Shown here one piece after another: positions 9,961 to 22,400 of a stretch of DNA of 64,000 bases. Location of the stretch: the NCBI GenBank assembly GCA_022497155.1, contig MU385756.1:360251-424250 (forward strand). Reading direction: 5' to 3'. Origin of the DNA: Whalleya microplaca. Taxonomy: Eukaryota > Ascomycota > Sordariomycetes > Xylariales > Xylariaceae. The notes beneath the pieces are model-generated. The model ran no database searches, was not told the origin of the DNA, and saw only the letters and a list, made by a program, of their open reading frames with translations. The translations under genes and the position numbers were made by a program. Each line of letters starts with the position of its first letter. Position 1 is the first letter of the stretch.

Positions 9961-12597
9961 ATGGACAAACCGAAAAACGTCAGCATTGCCAAATGGGGCG
10001 CCGCATGCGCTCCCTGCGCTCTTGCCAAGGCTAAATGCCTACGGTCAAATGAGGCACTGGGCACGAAGTGTGATAGGTAAGGAGGCCAATCTTCCATTAT
10101 TCTAGGTGTATGGATAGTTTAGGCGGTCTGGAGCTGCAGCAGTTTCATCACGAGCTTGCTCTTGGGCTCTTGGAACATTCACTAACAGCGGACTGATGGT
10201 CTAGGTGTGAGCGCTTGGAAAAAGACTGCGTCGGTCAGGTCCATAAGCCGAGAAAGAAACGGCAAAGCAAACCTTCGTAAGTATTTCCATATCCGTATCA
10301 CCATCCAAGATGAGTTACTCGTAACCATATGACAATAATTTCCTCGTGCGTTACTTTAAAATATAAACAATCGACAGCCATTAGTTGAGGAAGAGGAAAC
10401 TAAAAGAGCTGCACTTTATAGAGTTCACACTGGCAGTGAAGACAAGAGAGTGTGTAGGGATATCTTGGAATGGGGTTTCATTAATTTATACGCGGCATTC
10501 AAACTGACGACTAGGATCATGTAACAGTAAAACTGCACAACTCGAAGAAAGACTCAATAGTCTCGTCGACCTCCTCAAGGCTACTAACTCAGGGGAAATT
10601 CCGGGTTCAGCAACACAGGCTCCTGAACTCAGACCAGGCCTATCATACGCTCCCGAGGAGGCCCAGGGGGCCGTGTCAGTACAAACTCGACCGCCGGGAT
10701 GTAGCGATAATCCAACCCATCCTGCAGAGTCAAACAGCAAACCATTACGCGTAATTCCTAGTACATACAATGAATATGCTCCCACCGTGTGCATATGCCG
10801 TGCTCAGGCTGGCGAGGGGTCTATTCCGCTTGAGTCGGATGAGACCCTATTGTCAACCTTTATCAATAGGCTAATGCCAGACTATCCATTCGTAACTCTC
10901 CCTCTAGGAATTACTGCAAGTGAACTAGCTTCTACACGGCCTTTTCTATTCGCGACAATTCGTATGGTCTCATCATACCGAAACCTAAGGTCCATGAGAG
11001 CTCAGAATTATTTCATCATGAGACACATATCTGAGCAGATGTTGATGCGTTCAGAACGATCTCTTGAGATGCTGCAGTCAATACTTCTTGTTTTGGGCTA
11101 CTATCACTATCACTGCATGATACATGCTCAGATGCACAATCTGATTGCGTTAGCCAACAGTCTAGTAGGGGATCTTGGCATCAACAGAGCCCCCGATTGG
11201 CAGGAGAAGACAAGGCTGTTAATACTGAATCCCGATGTCCCCCGAGCGAGAACAAACGATGAGAGGAGGGCGCTCTGCGGTGTCTGGTACATGAACTCGA
11301 TGTAAGGCATTATGTTATCCACGGCCAACTTAGCAATGTTGTTGCTAGTTGGACCCCTGTCTTCAGACGCGGAAGTACTCACAACAGAAACAGTATCGCC
11401 CTTGCCCTTCATCGAATTGATCCGCCAAAGTATACTCCTTATATTGAACAATGTATAAGAGACCTTGAAGCTGCGAAGGAGTACGAGTCGGACACAATTC
11501 TGGTTCACCTAGTCCGTATCCAACACCTTTCTGAACGTATCGCCCAGTTGCATGCGAAAGACCAGGTCGAGGATGACCTTACCGGACTCACACGAGCACC
11601 TATGAGTGCCTACTTCGGTGTGTTCCATACAGAATTGGAAAAGTACAAAGCATCGTTACCTAGATCTCTACGATCGAATAGTCTGTCGCCCCTCTATTTG
11701 CAATAAGAATTTCAAACTGACAGTCGCCCTACAGGACTGGTGCTGTGCCATCTCAATACGGCCACGCTACGGTTATGGGAGCCACCTATAATTGATATGA
11801 CCCTCTTGGAGAACATATCAAATTCGTTCACCTCTTTGTCCCTGGGCTCAGCTTCATCGCTTGACATATTCTATCGTTCCAACACCGCACTAAAATCCTG
11901 GTTCGAATTATGGCTATCTATCGAGATTTCCGACTATTTTATCTTGCCCATGCCCATATGTGCTCAGCTTATCAATGCAGTGACAATGCTGTCTCGCTGG
12001 GCTAAACTAGCTAGTCCAGACACTGGTTGCGGGACGAACACAGCCAGCTCATCAACCGGCAATGGACTTCCTAATCCAGCCCCAACACTAAAGATGAAGG
12101 ACATAGACCCTGCTATACCAGCAGCCGTGAGCACCATCAAGGCGCATTTCCGCTCACAGCCTGAACTTCACATCGACGTTCTCGGTATCCTTCAAGCCAT
12201 GACGACACGATTTGAGGAAGCACGAAGAGAAGTCGGAATAACACAAGGTGGCGTATGGGACAACAACATATGGGATCTAGCGGCAAGGAAGATAAATATC
12301 ACTCGCTTGAAGCTAGAGAGATGGGCCGAAATAGTAGCTTCCATGAGTGCTGAGAGCTCGGGCGACCGCAAATATGACTCGGCAGACACCAGTACAACTG
12401 GCGAATCGGAGCAGAGTGATCATGGCTTGGAAAGGAACTGGCCGATGGAGTATGTAGATGTGGACAATTGTATGCAGCAACATCCCCAAGAGGGATGGCA
12501 TCCTAGTGCTTCGTGGGCAAACGATCTATTTGAGGGCTTGGGTCTCGATCAAAATTTCTTCTTCGATGGCCCTGGGGACTATGGCACAACTCTATGA
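9961..12597 (+). CDS. Zn2Cys6 transcription factor, probable cluster regulator
   Basis: Five exons 9961-10076, 10205-10276, 10528-11301, 11394-11680, 11735-12597, giving 703 aa. The start is the first ATG before the zinc cluster; the frame upstream is open but has no ATG. The binuclear cluster reads C-APC-ALAKAKC ... KCDRCERLEKDC, split by the first intron. It is followed by a basic linker (HKPRKKRQSKPS) and a coiled-coil dimerisation segment (KTAQLEERLNSLVDLLK). The rest is the helical middle homology region of fungal transcription factors, ending in a Ser/Thr- and acid-rich tail likely to activate transcription. It is nuclear. Divergence from an MFS exporter next to oxidase, amidase and monooxygenase genes fits a pathway-specific activator. 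Direct targets are not demonstrable here. Confidence 0.85.
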
Positions 12598-13390
12598 ATA
12601 GCCTTGGGCCGTCAGATATTTGACCGCGGGGAATGGCTGCTATAGGCCAAAATGAAGATCAATCTTTATAGGATGGGCCATGGAGTTCGTCAATAAGTAC
12701 ATAAGACGTATGTCACATCTTTACGATAGTCGTATACATGATGTTTAGGCGCATATGCTTGAGCTTCTTTAGCCGGATATTATATATAAATGATATTGGT
12801 GAGGGCATGTCTAAGCTTCTTTCAATGTATAATGATTACAACACACAATAGCAACCGTACATGTAGGCGGTCGGGCTACTATTTATCTCATTGTACCTCA
12901 GACCACCCTGCTGATCTTCAAGGCAAGCCAAGTAATTGGTTTCTGGCTCGACTTGATAGTGTTGACCTAATATTCAGTCTACTCTGAAAAGATAGATATG
13001 CCTGATCTACTGAACATCATAGGATATAGTAGAAGGACCAGATAGGAGAGGATCGCAATAGCCAGGAAGTAAGTAGCCTAAAATACAGTTTAGTCTAACG
13101 AGTTGGATGAATGAAGAGTAATATCTGGCTAGAGAATGAAGGGAAGTAGGCACATAAGTTTGGCAATTGAGATATTATAAGTATACCACGTTCATGAAAG
13201 TAATAAAGGTTTCTCCTTCGAAAAATCAATAGCGAATAACATACAGGTTCAATAATCATAGATCCTGTCTAACACTGTTCTTACAGCTTGATAGTATAGT
13301 CAAACGAGTAGGAAGAATATTCTAAATCAGCAACCATCAGTTAGACTTCCCCAACGCCCCATCGACTGTAAAGCAAAATGACATTGAGTA
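12598..13390. other. Intergenic region between two converging genes
   Basis: About 0.8 kb of moderately A+T-rich sequence holding the 3' ends of the regulator and of the downstream kinase gene. No coding frame, RNA gene or repeat is recognised. Confidence 0.5.
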
Positions 13391-16300
13391 TTAGATGATG
13401 CGAAATTTCTTCAAGTATTCCTTGATGCGAGCTCGCTTTCCTCTTGGAGGCGCCGCGGTGCCTGTATTCGAAGACACTAACCCAGTTTGCTGACGAGACG
13501 TGGGGTACTGTGTGGGCTTGGTGGCCTGTCTCGATCCCCCCGAGATATGGTTCTCAAGCAACTCGTTCTCGCAATCAGTTCGACATTCGTTGCTAAAACC
13601 CACTGCAGGATCACTATTTGTCTTGCTTTTCGGGATCTCCAGTGCTTGTGTATCTTCTGACTTCTGTCGAGGATATACGGCCGTGGTATATAGTTCTGTC
13701 TCTGATCTCACTGGAATGGATGAGCTGGCCGTTCTAGTGGACATCTCTAGCGATACTGCATCCTGTGACACCCTTAAAAGCTCAGTGCTGTTCCTGGTGC
13801 TTTTCTGTAAGCTAGTACTCTGCGAAGAAGTAGATTCACCCGTCAACACCTGAGACGGGAAAAGAGTACTATTACTCATCTCAGGTGAGAGGCTGCGTGG
13901 TATCAATAGATGAGATGGCGGACAATCTGGTGAGCTTTCCAGATTATCAGTCGAATGTTCGTGTATCCCATTCTTAATAGTTGCGTCTACCACCGCAGCT
14001 GGCGCCGCCAAGGTTCTGCGAATGGTAGGCGGTACGGTTCCAAGACTGAGAATTTCAGCTTTATAGGAGGATCCTATCTGGCGATCCGAAGCTAGGCCAG
14101 ACCTTACTCTCTTTTCTGCTCTTAATCTGTCCTTTTCATCCAATATCAACTGTTCGAGTTTTGCCGAGCTACCATTCTTCATCTCCTGACCTCCAATGGT
14201 AGAGCTCTACTTCTGTCAGCAATGCTTCCAGTTCTGGGTAGGTATCATTAACGTACGCTTAGCTGTCCCGTAACACTACCAGTGAAGTTGGAATCACGAG
14301 GCTCTAGGCTGAGGGCACCGTTCACACAATACTCGGGCATCTTACATTTCTCCCATATTCTGTTTAGCTTAACATGAAACTTGTCAATCTTAGACCGACG
14401 TCCCGGATTCGGCTGGAGCAAGTCGTCTTCAATGAGATTCAGGAATTCTCGGATGCAGGGGGCACAGCTGTCTAGAGCTCGTAGGTCCGCCATCCACTGA
14501 TATAGTTAGTCTCACATTGGAGTCGATTTTGCCATTATATTGGATGAGATAATTGCCTACCTTCTTTACGGACTCTTTCAATACTGCTTTCCCATCATAG
14601 ATGTTGAAGAACTTATCTTGTGCGCTACGAGGGTCGTATGAAAGGTCGTCACTAAGCCGGGCTTTGTGGAACTTATCCCTAGTATCTTCGTTTTCATGGG
14701 TACCTTGGTTTCCATAGAGAAACCAAGAGATAAACTCAAGATACAGACATCCTAAGCTCCACATGTCGTAGGCTTGGGAGATACTTGACTTCATATCGAA
14801 CTCCGGCGGCCGATAGGTGACAGATAAACCGCCAACCTTCTCGGGGGGGACATTTGAGACAGAGTGGGCTGAGTGGAAACGAGTAAGGCCAAAGTCAGAG
14901 ATGACGAGGCGGAGATCAGTCTTTTCCGGATTAGAAAAGCACAGTATGTTCTCTGGTTTGATATCCCCATGTCTTCCTCTGTTCTTATCCACGTCGAGAT
15001 GATTAACGTCCGTATTTCTTTCTTTGAACCACGAATAATTGCGATGGATCTTCTTGAGTCCATCGGCCATTCCAAGGCACTGCCCGATCACCCAGCGCGT
15101 ATGGAGAAGGGAAGTAGGTGACATTTGCTTCTGATCCCAGAGGTCCGCCAGATTCCCTTGTGCCAATGGGAAAATCAAGTAGTATTGCTTCCCGTGTTGA
15201 AATGCCATAAGAAGCCGGATTAGGTGGGGATGGCCGTTTTGCGATCCACTAAATCGCTCCAACACTCTGACTTCATCTTCGTATCCTTTAACGTCTGTCG
15301 AGTGGATTTCTTTGACTGCAAAAGATTCGTCCGCATCTTTAAATTTCTATTGATGATCAGCATCAAACCTCTTTTGATTCGCTTGAGGTTTGTCGTAGAG
15401 CTTACATAATTATGATGAGCGGGATGTATCTTGGCCCTCCAGACAGTCCCATAGCCACCCTTCCTCTGAATGTGCCACTCGAGGAAGGGAAGCCTGGATC
15501 TCGGGTCTTCCATTCTATAGAAATGTACACTATCTTGACGCATGTCAAAGAATGGGATAATGAATTTGTACTGAGTTGCGCAGAAGTCGTCGAGGTTGTG
15601 GGGCGTCCAATGTGTAAGGCATTCCAGGGGTGGATCGTCGTCACTATCATTTCTTCTATGGAATAGAATCATGTTACGACGCCCGTGAACTTTATACCGC
15701 CTCAGAGGTAGGTTAACGTCGTATATTCCTTTCTGTATGAATATTTCAATTGAATCAACTTTCCCGATAGAGATGAGAGTGGCCAAAATCATACGTCGGC
15801 TAGTCTTGGGATTGTCATGGCATATATCTTTAGCTATGCGGTTTACCGATTCTGCGTCGCCTAAGAATTGTTGGCTCAACACACGTTCAATATCTGAGTG
15901 TCGCAACAATGTTAATAACTTGTCAAAAGGCAAGAAGTCATCCCCAGAGTGTTTAGAGCGGATCTGCTCTATATCGAGTTGTGTGGCGAGATCCGTAATA
16001 ATATCATAGGTGTCGGGTTGGTCAAGGTCATGTCCCAGATCGTTTGCTCTAGCGATAGTATCTGATTCAAGTGGAAACGAGCCGAAGTGCCAACCAACTC
16101 CCTTCAATTCGCTTTCATGGCTGTGTTCTGACATCTCCGTCTCCTGTTTCAGCACAGAGTCTACTGATATATCATATAGTCCTGTGCTGCGCTCGTCGCG
16201 GTGTTTTGGTCTTGGATAATCGTGTCCATCTTGAATCTGCTGTATGACGTGTGGTAGCTCCTTCACATGCTGCAGCCAATTACTTCCAAACCCGTAGTCT

Positions 16301-16731
16301 TCGATGCGTATCAGAGTACTCTCTGAACCTGCGAAAGTAGGCGCAGGTGAGTGGTCAACTTCGACGATATGCGGTGAGTTTGGATTAGGTGTTTGAAGGG
16401 TCAACGCGGGTCTCCCACGACCATTGGAAGTCCCGAAGCCATCGAGGGAAAAATCATTGTCGAAGAATGAGGGCTGCCAGAAGCGAACTTCGGCATTCAA
16501 AGATGCGGGCCATGACTGGACATCCGAGCACCCAACTAAGGTCGAGGACTGCTCGTTGTGCGAAGATGAGAATTCCGAACAGTTGTATGGGTTCTCGGGT
16601 GGTCGAAGTCTCAGCTGTTCTGTCGTGGTCGAGGGGTCAACATTTCCGGCCAATTCAATATTTGATGTCCGCATGCTTGGCTCGCGGTGCTTCGATCCGG
16701 TACACTTCTGAGACTCCCTGGTTTCATGCAT
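13391..16731 (-). CDS. Serine/threonine protein kinase with long N- and C-terminal extensions
   Basis: Minus-strand exons 16731-15406, 15346-14561, 14496-14257 and 14206-13391, about 1055 aa, all phase 0. The kinase domain starts with a glycine loop (RKGGYGTVW) near residue 425. The ATP-binding Lys is in FAVKEI (453), the catalytic loop is HGDIKPEN (568-575), the metal site is DFG (593-595), and TYRPPEFD stands at the APE position, so an active enzyme is expected. The first 300 residues are low-complexity. Residues about 240-420 resemble the region before the kinase of the gene at 19491. The last 270 residues are Ser/Thr-rich and end in a basic patch (KRARIKEYLKKF). The substrate is unknown. 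The last acceptor could alternatively lie a few codons further on. Together with the kinase-HET gene it forms a probable signalling locus. Confidence 0.8.
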
Positions 16732-18041
16732 TGTGCAGCACAGATACAGGCTTGATAATAGTTGACCAACGAAGTTTACCGGTGTTTCGGTGTATGAGAA
16801 CTTGCAATACTGTGATATGCACTAGCCTCGTCAAACTGTGCCAGCGTCAAGGTGGCATGGAAGAGAACGGTTGAGAGGGTATCCCATGTGGAACGCCATC
16901 TATTGGAGAACCCCCATCAAATGAATGAAAAGAGATATCGAGGCTGCGACCCTACTCAGTGTATAAAACGAGAAGTCTCCCTAGATTGGCAGGGCCTGTG
17001 GCCTTCTTCAATACTCTAAGCCCTCTCCCACAGCACTGGCTACTTTTAGCCACTGCTAGGTCAGGTAATTGTTTCCAAGTCATCATTTGCAAGAGCGATC
17101 GCAAAAAATAGATTTAAAGAAAGATACTAGCAAGTTAAGGCTTAGTTTTGGGCCCCCGGACACACCATACAGCTACCGGTCGCTTGATCTGCGATGGTAG
17201 GCGTCTTAGAGTGCATATGTAGTCGCACTGATCAAGCAGGCTGTGGCAGCTAATAAGCATGACATGCATACCATTGGTATGAACATCTTGATCTCAAATA
17301 TAAGCATGGCCGCTACAACGTGCCTATCCTAGGCTAGGCGCAATGCACTTCCCCTAAGATAAGCAGGCTGTCGTACTGCGAGTACTGACGGTGGGGAGGA
17401 TATAGAGGTCTAGAAATAATCCATGTTGGTTTATCTACGAATGAAGTTGGGGAATACGAATTTGAGGCTGGGATGTCGCATCTGCATATTACCCGCGCAT
17501 ACATCAGAAATTGGGGTACTCCTTATGAGTGATACTACTTCATAGCTCGTACAAGTGTACTTGAGAGAGCATAAGATGAGCGTTGCATATGAAGTCGCTA
17601 GGGTAGAATTTGAAAGCCATTCAATAACGAGACTTTCCGATGATCTAAGAATTTTTCTCAGTATGCAAATATGTGAAATGAAATATCGCACCCACTTCTG
17701 TGGAAAGATCGGAAGCCCGCAAGGTTCTTTTACGTTGGGTCGATAGAATAGTACGGCTTGACTCCATGGATGACTGGATGTATTACGAAAAGCCATGAAG
17801 GAATTCTACCATTCAATAATGGAATAGCCTTATTGGAGAGCAAGCCTTGGTTTCTGAAATCTGCCTCACGCTGTGTTGTTAAGTTGCCCGGCTGAGCTTA
17901 GCCCCCACGTAACATTAGCAGGTGATGAAACAATTGCTCACCGAAAGTGTTGGCATGATAATCATGTCATAGGATACCTAGTATTTTACGCCTCCCAATG
18001 GTTTCCTCTGGGTAGTAAGCGGCTCGTGCAATATTTTCATA
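16732..18041. other. Intergenic region upstream of the kinase
   Basis: About 1.3 kb with the kinase promoter. Short open frames on both strands (for example 17431-17796) lack start context, splice partners or recognisable motifs. Nothing else is supported. Confidence 0.45.
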
Positions 18042-18049
18042 TATAAATA
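18042..18049 (+). promoter_or_regulatory. TATA box of the small ORF at 18249
   Basis: TATAAATA lies about 200 bp before the ATG at 18249. Between them is a pyrimidine-rich leader with a plausible 5'-UTR intron donor (GTAAGT, from about 18150). This makes a transcript here more likely than the ORF alone would suggest. Confidence 0.45.
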
Positions 18050-18248
18050 CATACATATCAACACGTTCACCAGACTCTACCCTCAAAGGCATTTGGATCA
18101 ACAGTATTACTCTTCTCAACGATTTCTCAGTACATTTGAGAACACCACAAGTAAGTTTGAGTAATCCCTTGCTTTCTCTAGTGCCCTACAATTCCTAGAA
18201 CGTACCGCTCTAACGATTGGCCCTACTATAGTCTCGCCATCAAGCCGC

Positions 18249-18524
18249 ATGCATATACTTTCCTACGATTTCTTTAATCACATGTCTCGGAAGAGCTCAA
18301 CCGGAAGCCAGGACAACATAGCGGACTCATCTATTGTCCGGCTTCATTGCAACCACTTCAAGAACCCCCAAGAACTGTCAAGTGTTTTAAAGATGATTTG
18401 GAGCGACGAAAGATTCAGCTTCCAGACGCGCAATGACATGTATATCATCCAGATATATAATTGCGATTCAAATGGCCGGCAATCGGAATCTACAGAACGT
18501 GCAGGACGCATATCGGGAACGTGA
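18249..18524 (+). CDS. Small hypothetical protein (91 aa)
   Basis: An open frame of 91 codons from ATG at 18249 (a second ATG is at 18282), preceded by a TATA box and a leader that could contain an intron. The product has mixed composition with an Ile/Tyr-rich stretch (MYIIQIYNCD) and no signal peptide, membrane helix or domain that I recognise. An overlapping frame downstream (18433-18822) is also open, so a spliced longer form is possible. It lies between the two kinase genes, which is the only hint of a role. It could be spurious. Confidence 0.35.
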   Translation: MHILSYDFFNHMSRKSSTGSQDNIADSSIVRLHCNHFKNPQELSSVLKMIWSDERFSFQTRNDMYIIQIYNCDSNGRQSESTERAGRISGT

Positions 18525-19490
18525 AAGCCAAGAATTATTGAAGAATGGGCGGCAAAGAGCATTTCAGATCTCCACAAAAGGGGCAGGGGACCATCAGTGT
18601 GTTTATAGTTACGGGCATCTATTTTTTTCTAGCGCAGAGGCAATAGTGACCATATTTTACGTTCGGAAACGACTAAGTAATCTATATCGGTCTCATTTAC
18701 ACTCAAATTGCCAATCGAGAAACATGTACACTTGTCAAAATATAGTCTACATTTGCGGCTCTTTCCAATCCTTTGGTACCTGCTATCGGACTAGGAGTCC
18801 CCTCCATGTTACATATGCATGAGAAGTCAGGGGGGTTATGCACAGATTGCCATAATCTTCTCACTAGAGTATGTCAATAATGATAAGGCTCAGCAATACC
18901 GAAGCCATAATTTACATATGTAGGTCAATATCTAACCTAGGTGCGGCAAATGTCGAGTCTGCCTAGGTAACAGAGGCTTTGCACACCATTGGCTCCTATA
19001 GAGGGTCAGCTTACAGGTGACCCTGAGTTGCAGCGGCTCATAACATATGGTGGCACAGCTGACTACATGCATCCATGGTCGGTTATTATGAACGTGTTGT
19101 GTAGATAAAAGAAATTTAACGTTGAAGTTTACAGCCCCCCTCTGTCCTCGTGCTGCCTGGGAGGGCGCATATGTATTTTTAGCCCTCGGACAATGGAAGC
19201 TGCCTATGTACCCGTATTGTGGCAATGTAGCGTTGATAAATGCAGGTCCGCTCATGATGCCTGCTTTCAAGCTTCCGCTCCTTTGTAAGACGACCAGTTC
19301 TCTATCATTAGTTGGCAATATCAACCTACTGGTTATACCTCGGGAGTAGCTTTGTTAGATACTCAAGGGCGCGCTCTGTCTGCTCCCAGCCTCGGTAACA
19401 CATATGAATCGATTCTGACGACTATGCCTTGTCATCAAAATTGAACATCTTCCAAAAGCCATTCAGGCCAACAAATCGTCGATCAGAAGC
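18525..19490. other. Intergenic region upstream of the kinase-HET gene
   Basis: About 1 kb with the promoter of the kinase-HET gene. Open frames near 18932-19349 on both strands lack motifs or splice support. Confidence 0.4.
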
Positions 19491-22400
19491 ATGGACACTC
19501 CACCAACTTCACCAACAAGCGAGTACTTGTGCGATGCGAACAGCATTGATAAGGCTATAGTAATCTGTGCCAATAAACACGAACTAAGTGGCAACGGCTT
19601 CATGCCAGCAGATCACATCAAGGCCCTCCTGACAACTCGAAACATCAAACGAATATTAGAGTCATCAAAGATGACACCAACATTCGAACTGCTGAATTTC
19701 ATTCAATATAAAGCGAACAAAGTCTTTCTAACACTAGTTGTCATTGGTGACATAACGTCCATAGTTGAATTTAAGGCAAATGACCTTCAGGATGAGGACT
19801 TGCCAGTGGGGAGGGTAATTAAGGGCAGCACCCCGAAGGAGCGGTCCCGGGTTATTGAGTCATTGGACGAAACAACAAAGTCCACAAGTCGTAAATGCTG
19901 GCCATTCCTCGCCAGATGGAAGCCTAGTCGGTTGAATTCTTTCCTCGTACAACAATGGCAATTTCTTGCGCCAACATTTGGGAAAGCTAGCTTCTACCAG
20001 TCTCTTGACAAAAATCGGCCACTACCCTTCGTGGAGGTGACAGAGGGGCTACCGCCGGAGGGCAATTTTAGCTCAGTGTATAGGGTTGAGATCCATGAAG
20101 CTCATGCAGATCCTGAAGTTTTCGACACTCTTTCCATTGCTGTCAAGGTGTTTAAACCAGGCCTCGGCGAATATTTTGACAGAGAGCGGGCAAGACTGGA
20201 GATTATTAGGCATCTCCACCATCCCCATCTCATTAGACCTCTCGCTGCATATGAGCATGGAATTAAGCAGTGTTTTATGTTCCCTTGGGCAGATGGAGGT
20301 ATGTAATATCATCAAAGACAAGCAAGGCATTGCTAATCAAAACCCCATGCAGGTAACCTCCGTGACTACTGGAAAAGAACTATCCGAAATGAAGCACCTA
20401 TACTCTGGACGCTTTCTCAAATGTCTGGTATTTGTGATTGCCTTAGACTCCTCTGGAGAAACAACTGCCGGCATGGGGACCTAAAGCCAGAGAACATACT
20501 TCTAGATAGGCGAGAAAACTTCATCATCGCAGATGTCGGTCTTTCTAAGTTTCATATTGATGGAACCGAGAGGCGCGACAGACATTCATCGATGAAGTAC
20601 AGAACACACCGCTATGAGGCACCCGAGATCTCACAGTATAAATCCGATAAACCAATATCACGGGATTCTGATATGTGGCCAATGGGTATAATTCTCCTAG
20701 AGTGGATAACTTGGCTCATTTATGGGAACGAAAGACTCATTGAGCTTAATGGTCTTGATCTGTTCTGGGAAAGATTAGACAACGCATTTCGAGTGAACCG
20801 AATTGCTCGAGAATGGATGGAGGAAATGACCCGGGTACTCCCCAAAGATACCGCTATCAGGGACATCCTCGACCTTATTCGAACGAGATTACTAGTGGTA
20901 AATCTAGCGAGTGATAATGAGAAACTAGAATCTGGACGCGCAAAGGCCGAAGAGCTGGCTGAATGCGTGGGAAACATTGCGCAACGGGCACAACATGATC
21001 CTCTATACAGCGTTAGTTCAAGCACCTGGCCAACACCAGAGAGTTCAATGGCTAGCAATACACTGACGCTCTCAGACATACAGACCCCAGTACACAAATC
21101 TGTGGGATCACCCATGAAAGCCACCCTTAGACAGAAACACGGTGCCGGAACCACTAACAATATAATCCCCAGCATAACACTTGATCATGCGGAGGATACG
21201 CTAGACCGGCAAGTCGTATCGCTACCCCGAGACGAATATAAAGAAGTACGTAGACTGCTACAAGTTAGTTCCAACATCACTAACCCTTAGAAGAGCAACA
21301 ACAGGAAATGGGATAATGCCTGGGCCTCCGAACCAGATAATGATTTTGCGCGGGGACTTTTTCGCAAAGTCGAGTGGGATACCCTAAGGCCCTCCTACAA
21401 CGAGCGAACTCTGTGTGTTTCGTGTAAAGCTATAGATATCTGGTCGGAAGGGGTTCAGATATCATATTGCATGTCAGAACTCAAGGGAAAATCTTCAATT
21501 TGCCACGTTTGCCAGCTATTCTACCGCTCTCTTCTGGAACACGGTATAGGAGATGACGACAAGGGGAAGTTAATCCGCGTCAGCTCCAATTTCGAAGAGG
21601 AGTCTATAGGCATTCCAATAATCTCCGTCTATTTGGACCCAGGTAAGCTAGTCCCTAACAAGTATTCCGGAGAGAAATGGGCGGGCACTACATTTATATG
21701 TATAGTATCACACCCCCATTGCGGTAACGCATTCCACCCTATGTTTATACGCTCGATCTAAAATCTTGCTGATTTGAAATATATAAGATACTAATGATTG
21801 TACAGAAATTCAAGTCCCCTCATCACATCACGGACAGTTAGGATTCCCACAACTACCAAAACCCTGGAGCCCAGCACAGCTAACTCTTCTACGTGAATGG
21901 CTACGTAATTGTAATGAAACACATGAATGTCGACACCATGAGTCACCTAACACCGTTCGAAGAATGCCAACGAGGCTTATAGACGTGGGATCTTGCGCTA
22001 AGCCTGACTTGCGTCTAGTCGAGACTGCAGGCGCCATCAAGGCCAATTATATTGCCCTCAGCCATTGCTGGGGTATGATTGACGAACCGTTCAAATTCTG
22101 CACGTATAGAAGCAACATCAAGGAACTTATTCAAGAGGGTATTGATTTCAGTAGGCTCCCAAAAACATTCCAAGATTCCATAGAAGTCACCCGGTATCTG
22201 GGTGTGCAATATCTCTGGATCGACTCACTTTGCATTATACAAAAAGACAAGGACGATTGGGAGGCTGAAGTCGGGAGTATGGAGAGTGTTTTTAGCTTCG
22301 CTTATTGTACAATTGCTGCAAGCTCCGCCGCGTCTCACAAAGAGGGTTTGATATATGCTCGGCAGTCCAGGCCGTGCATAGGAGTCCAAGACCAAGGCAG

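Noticed and set aside
21471..21761. Separate small gene between the kinase and HET parts
   Set aside because: It is in the same frame as the exon 21291-21642 and carries the Cys pairs usual before a HET domain. Splicing joins it to both neighbours.
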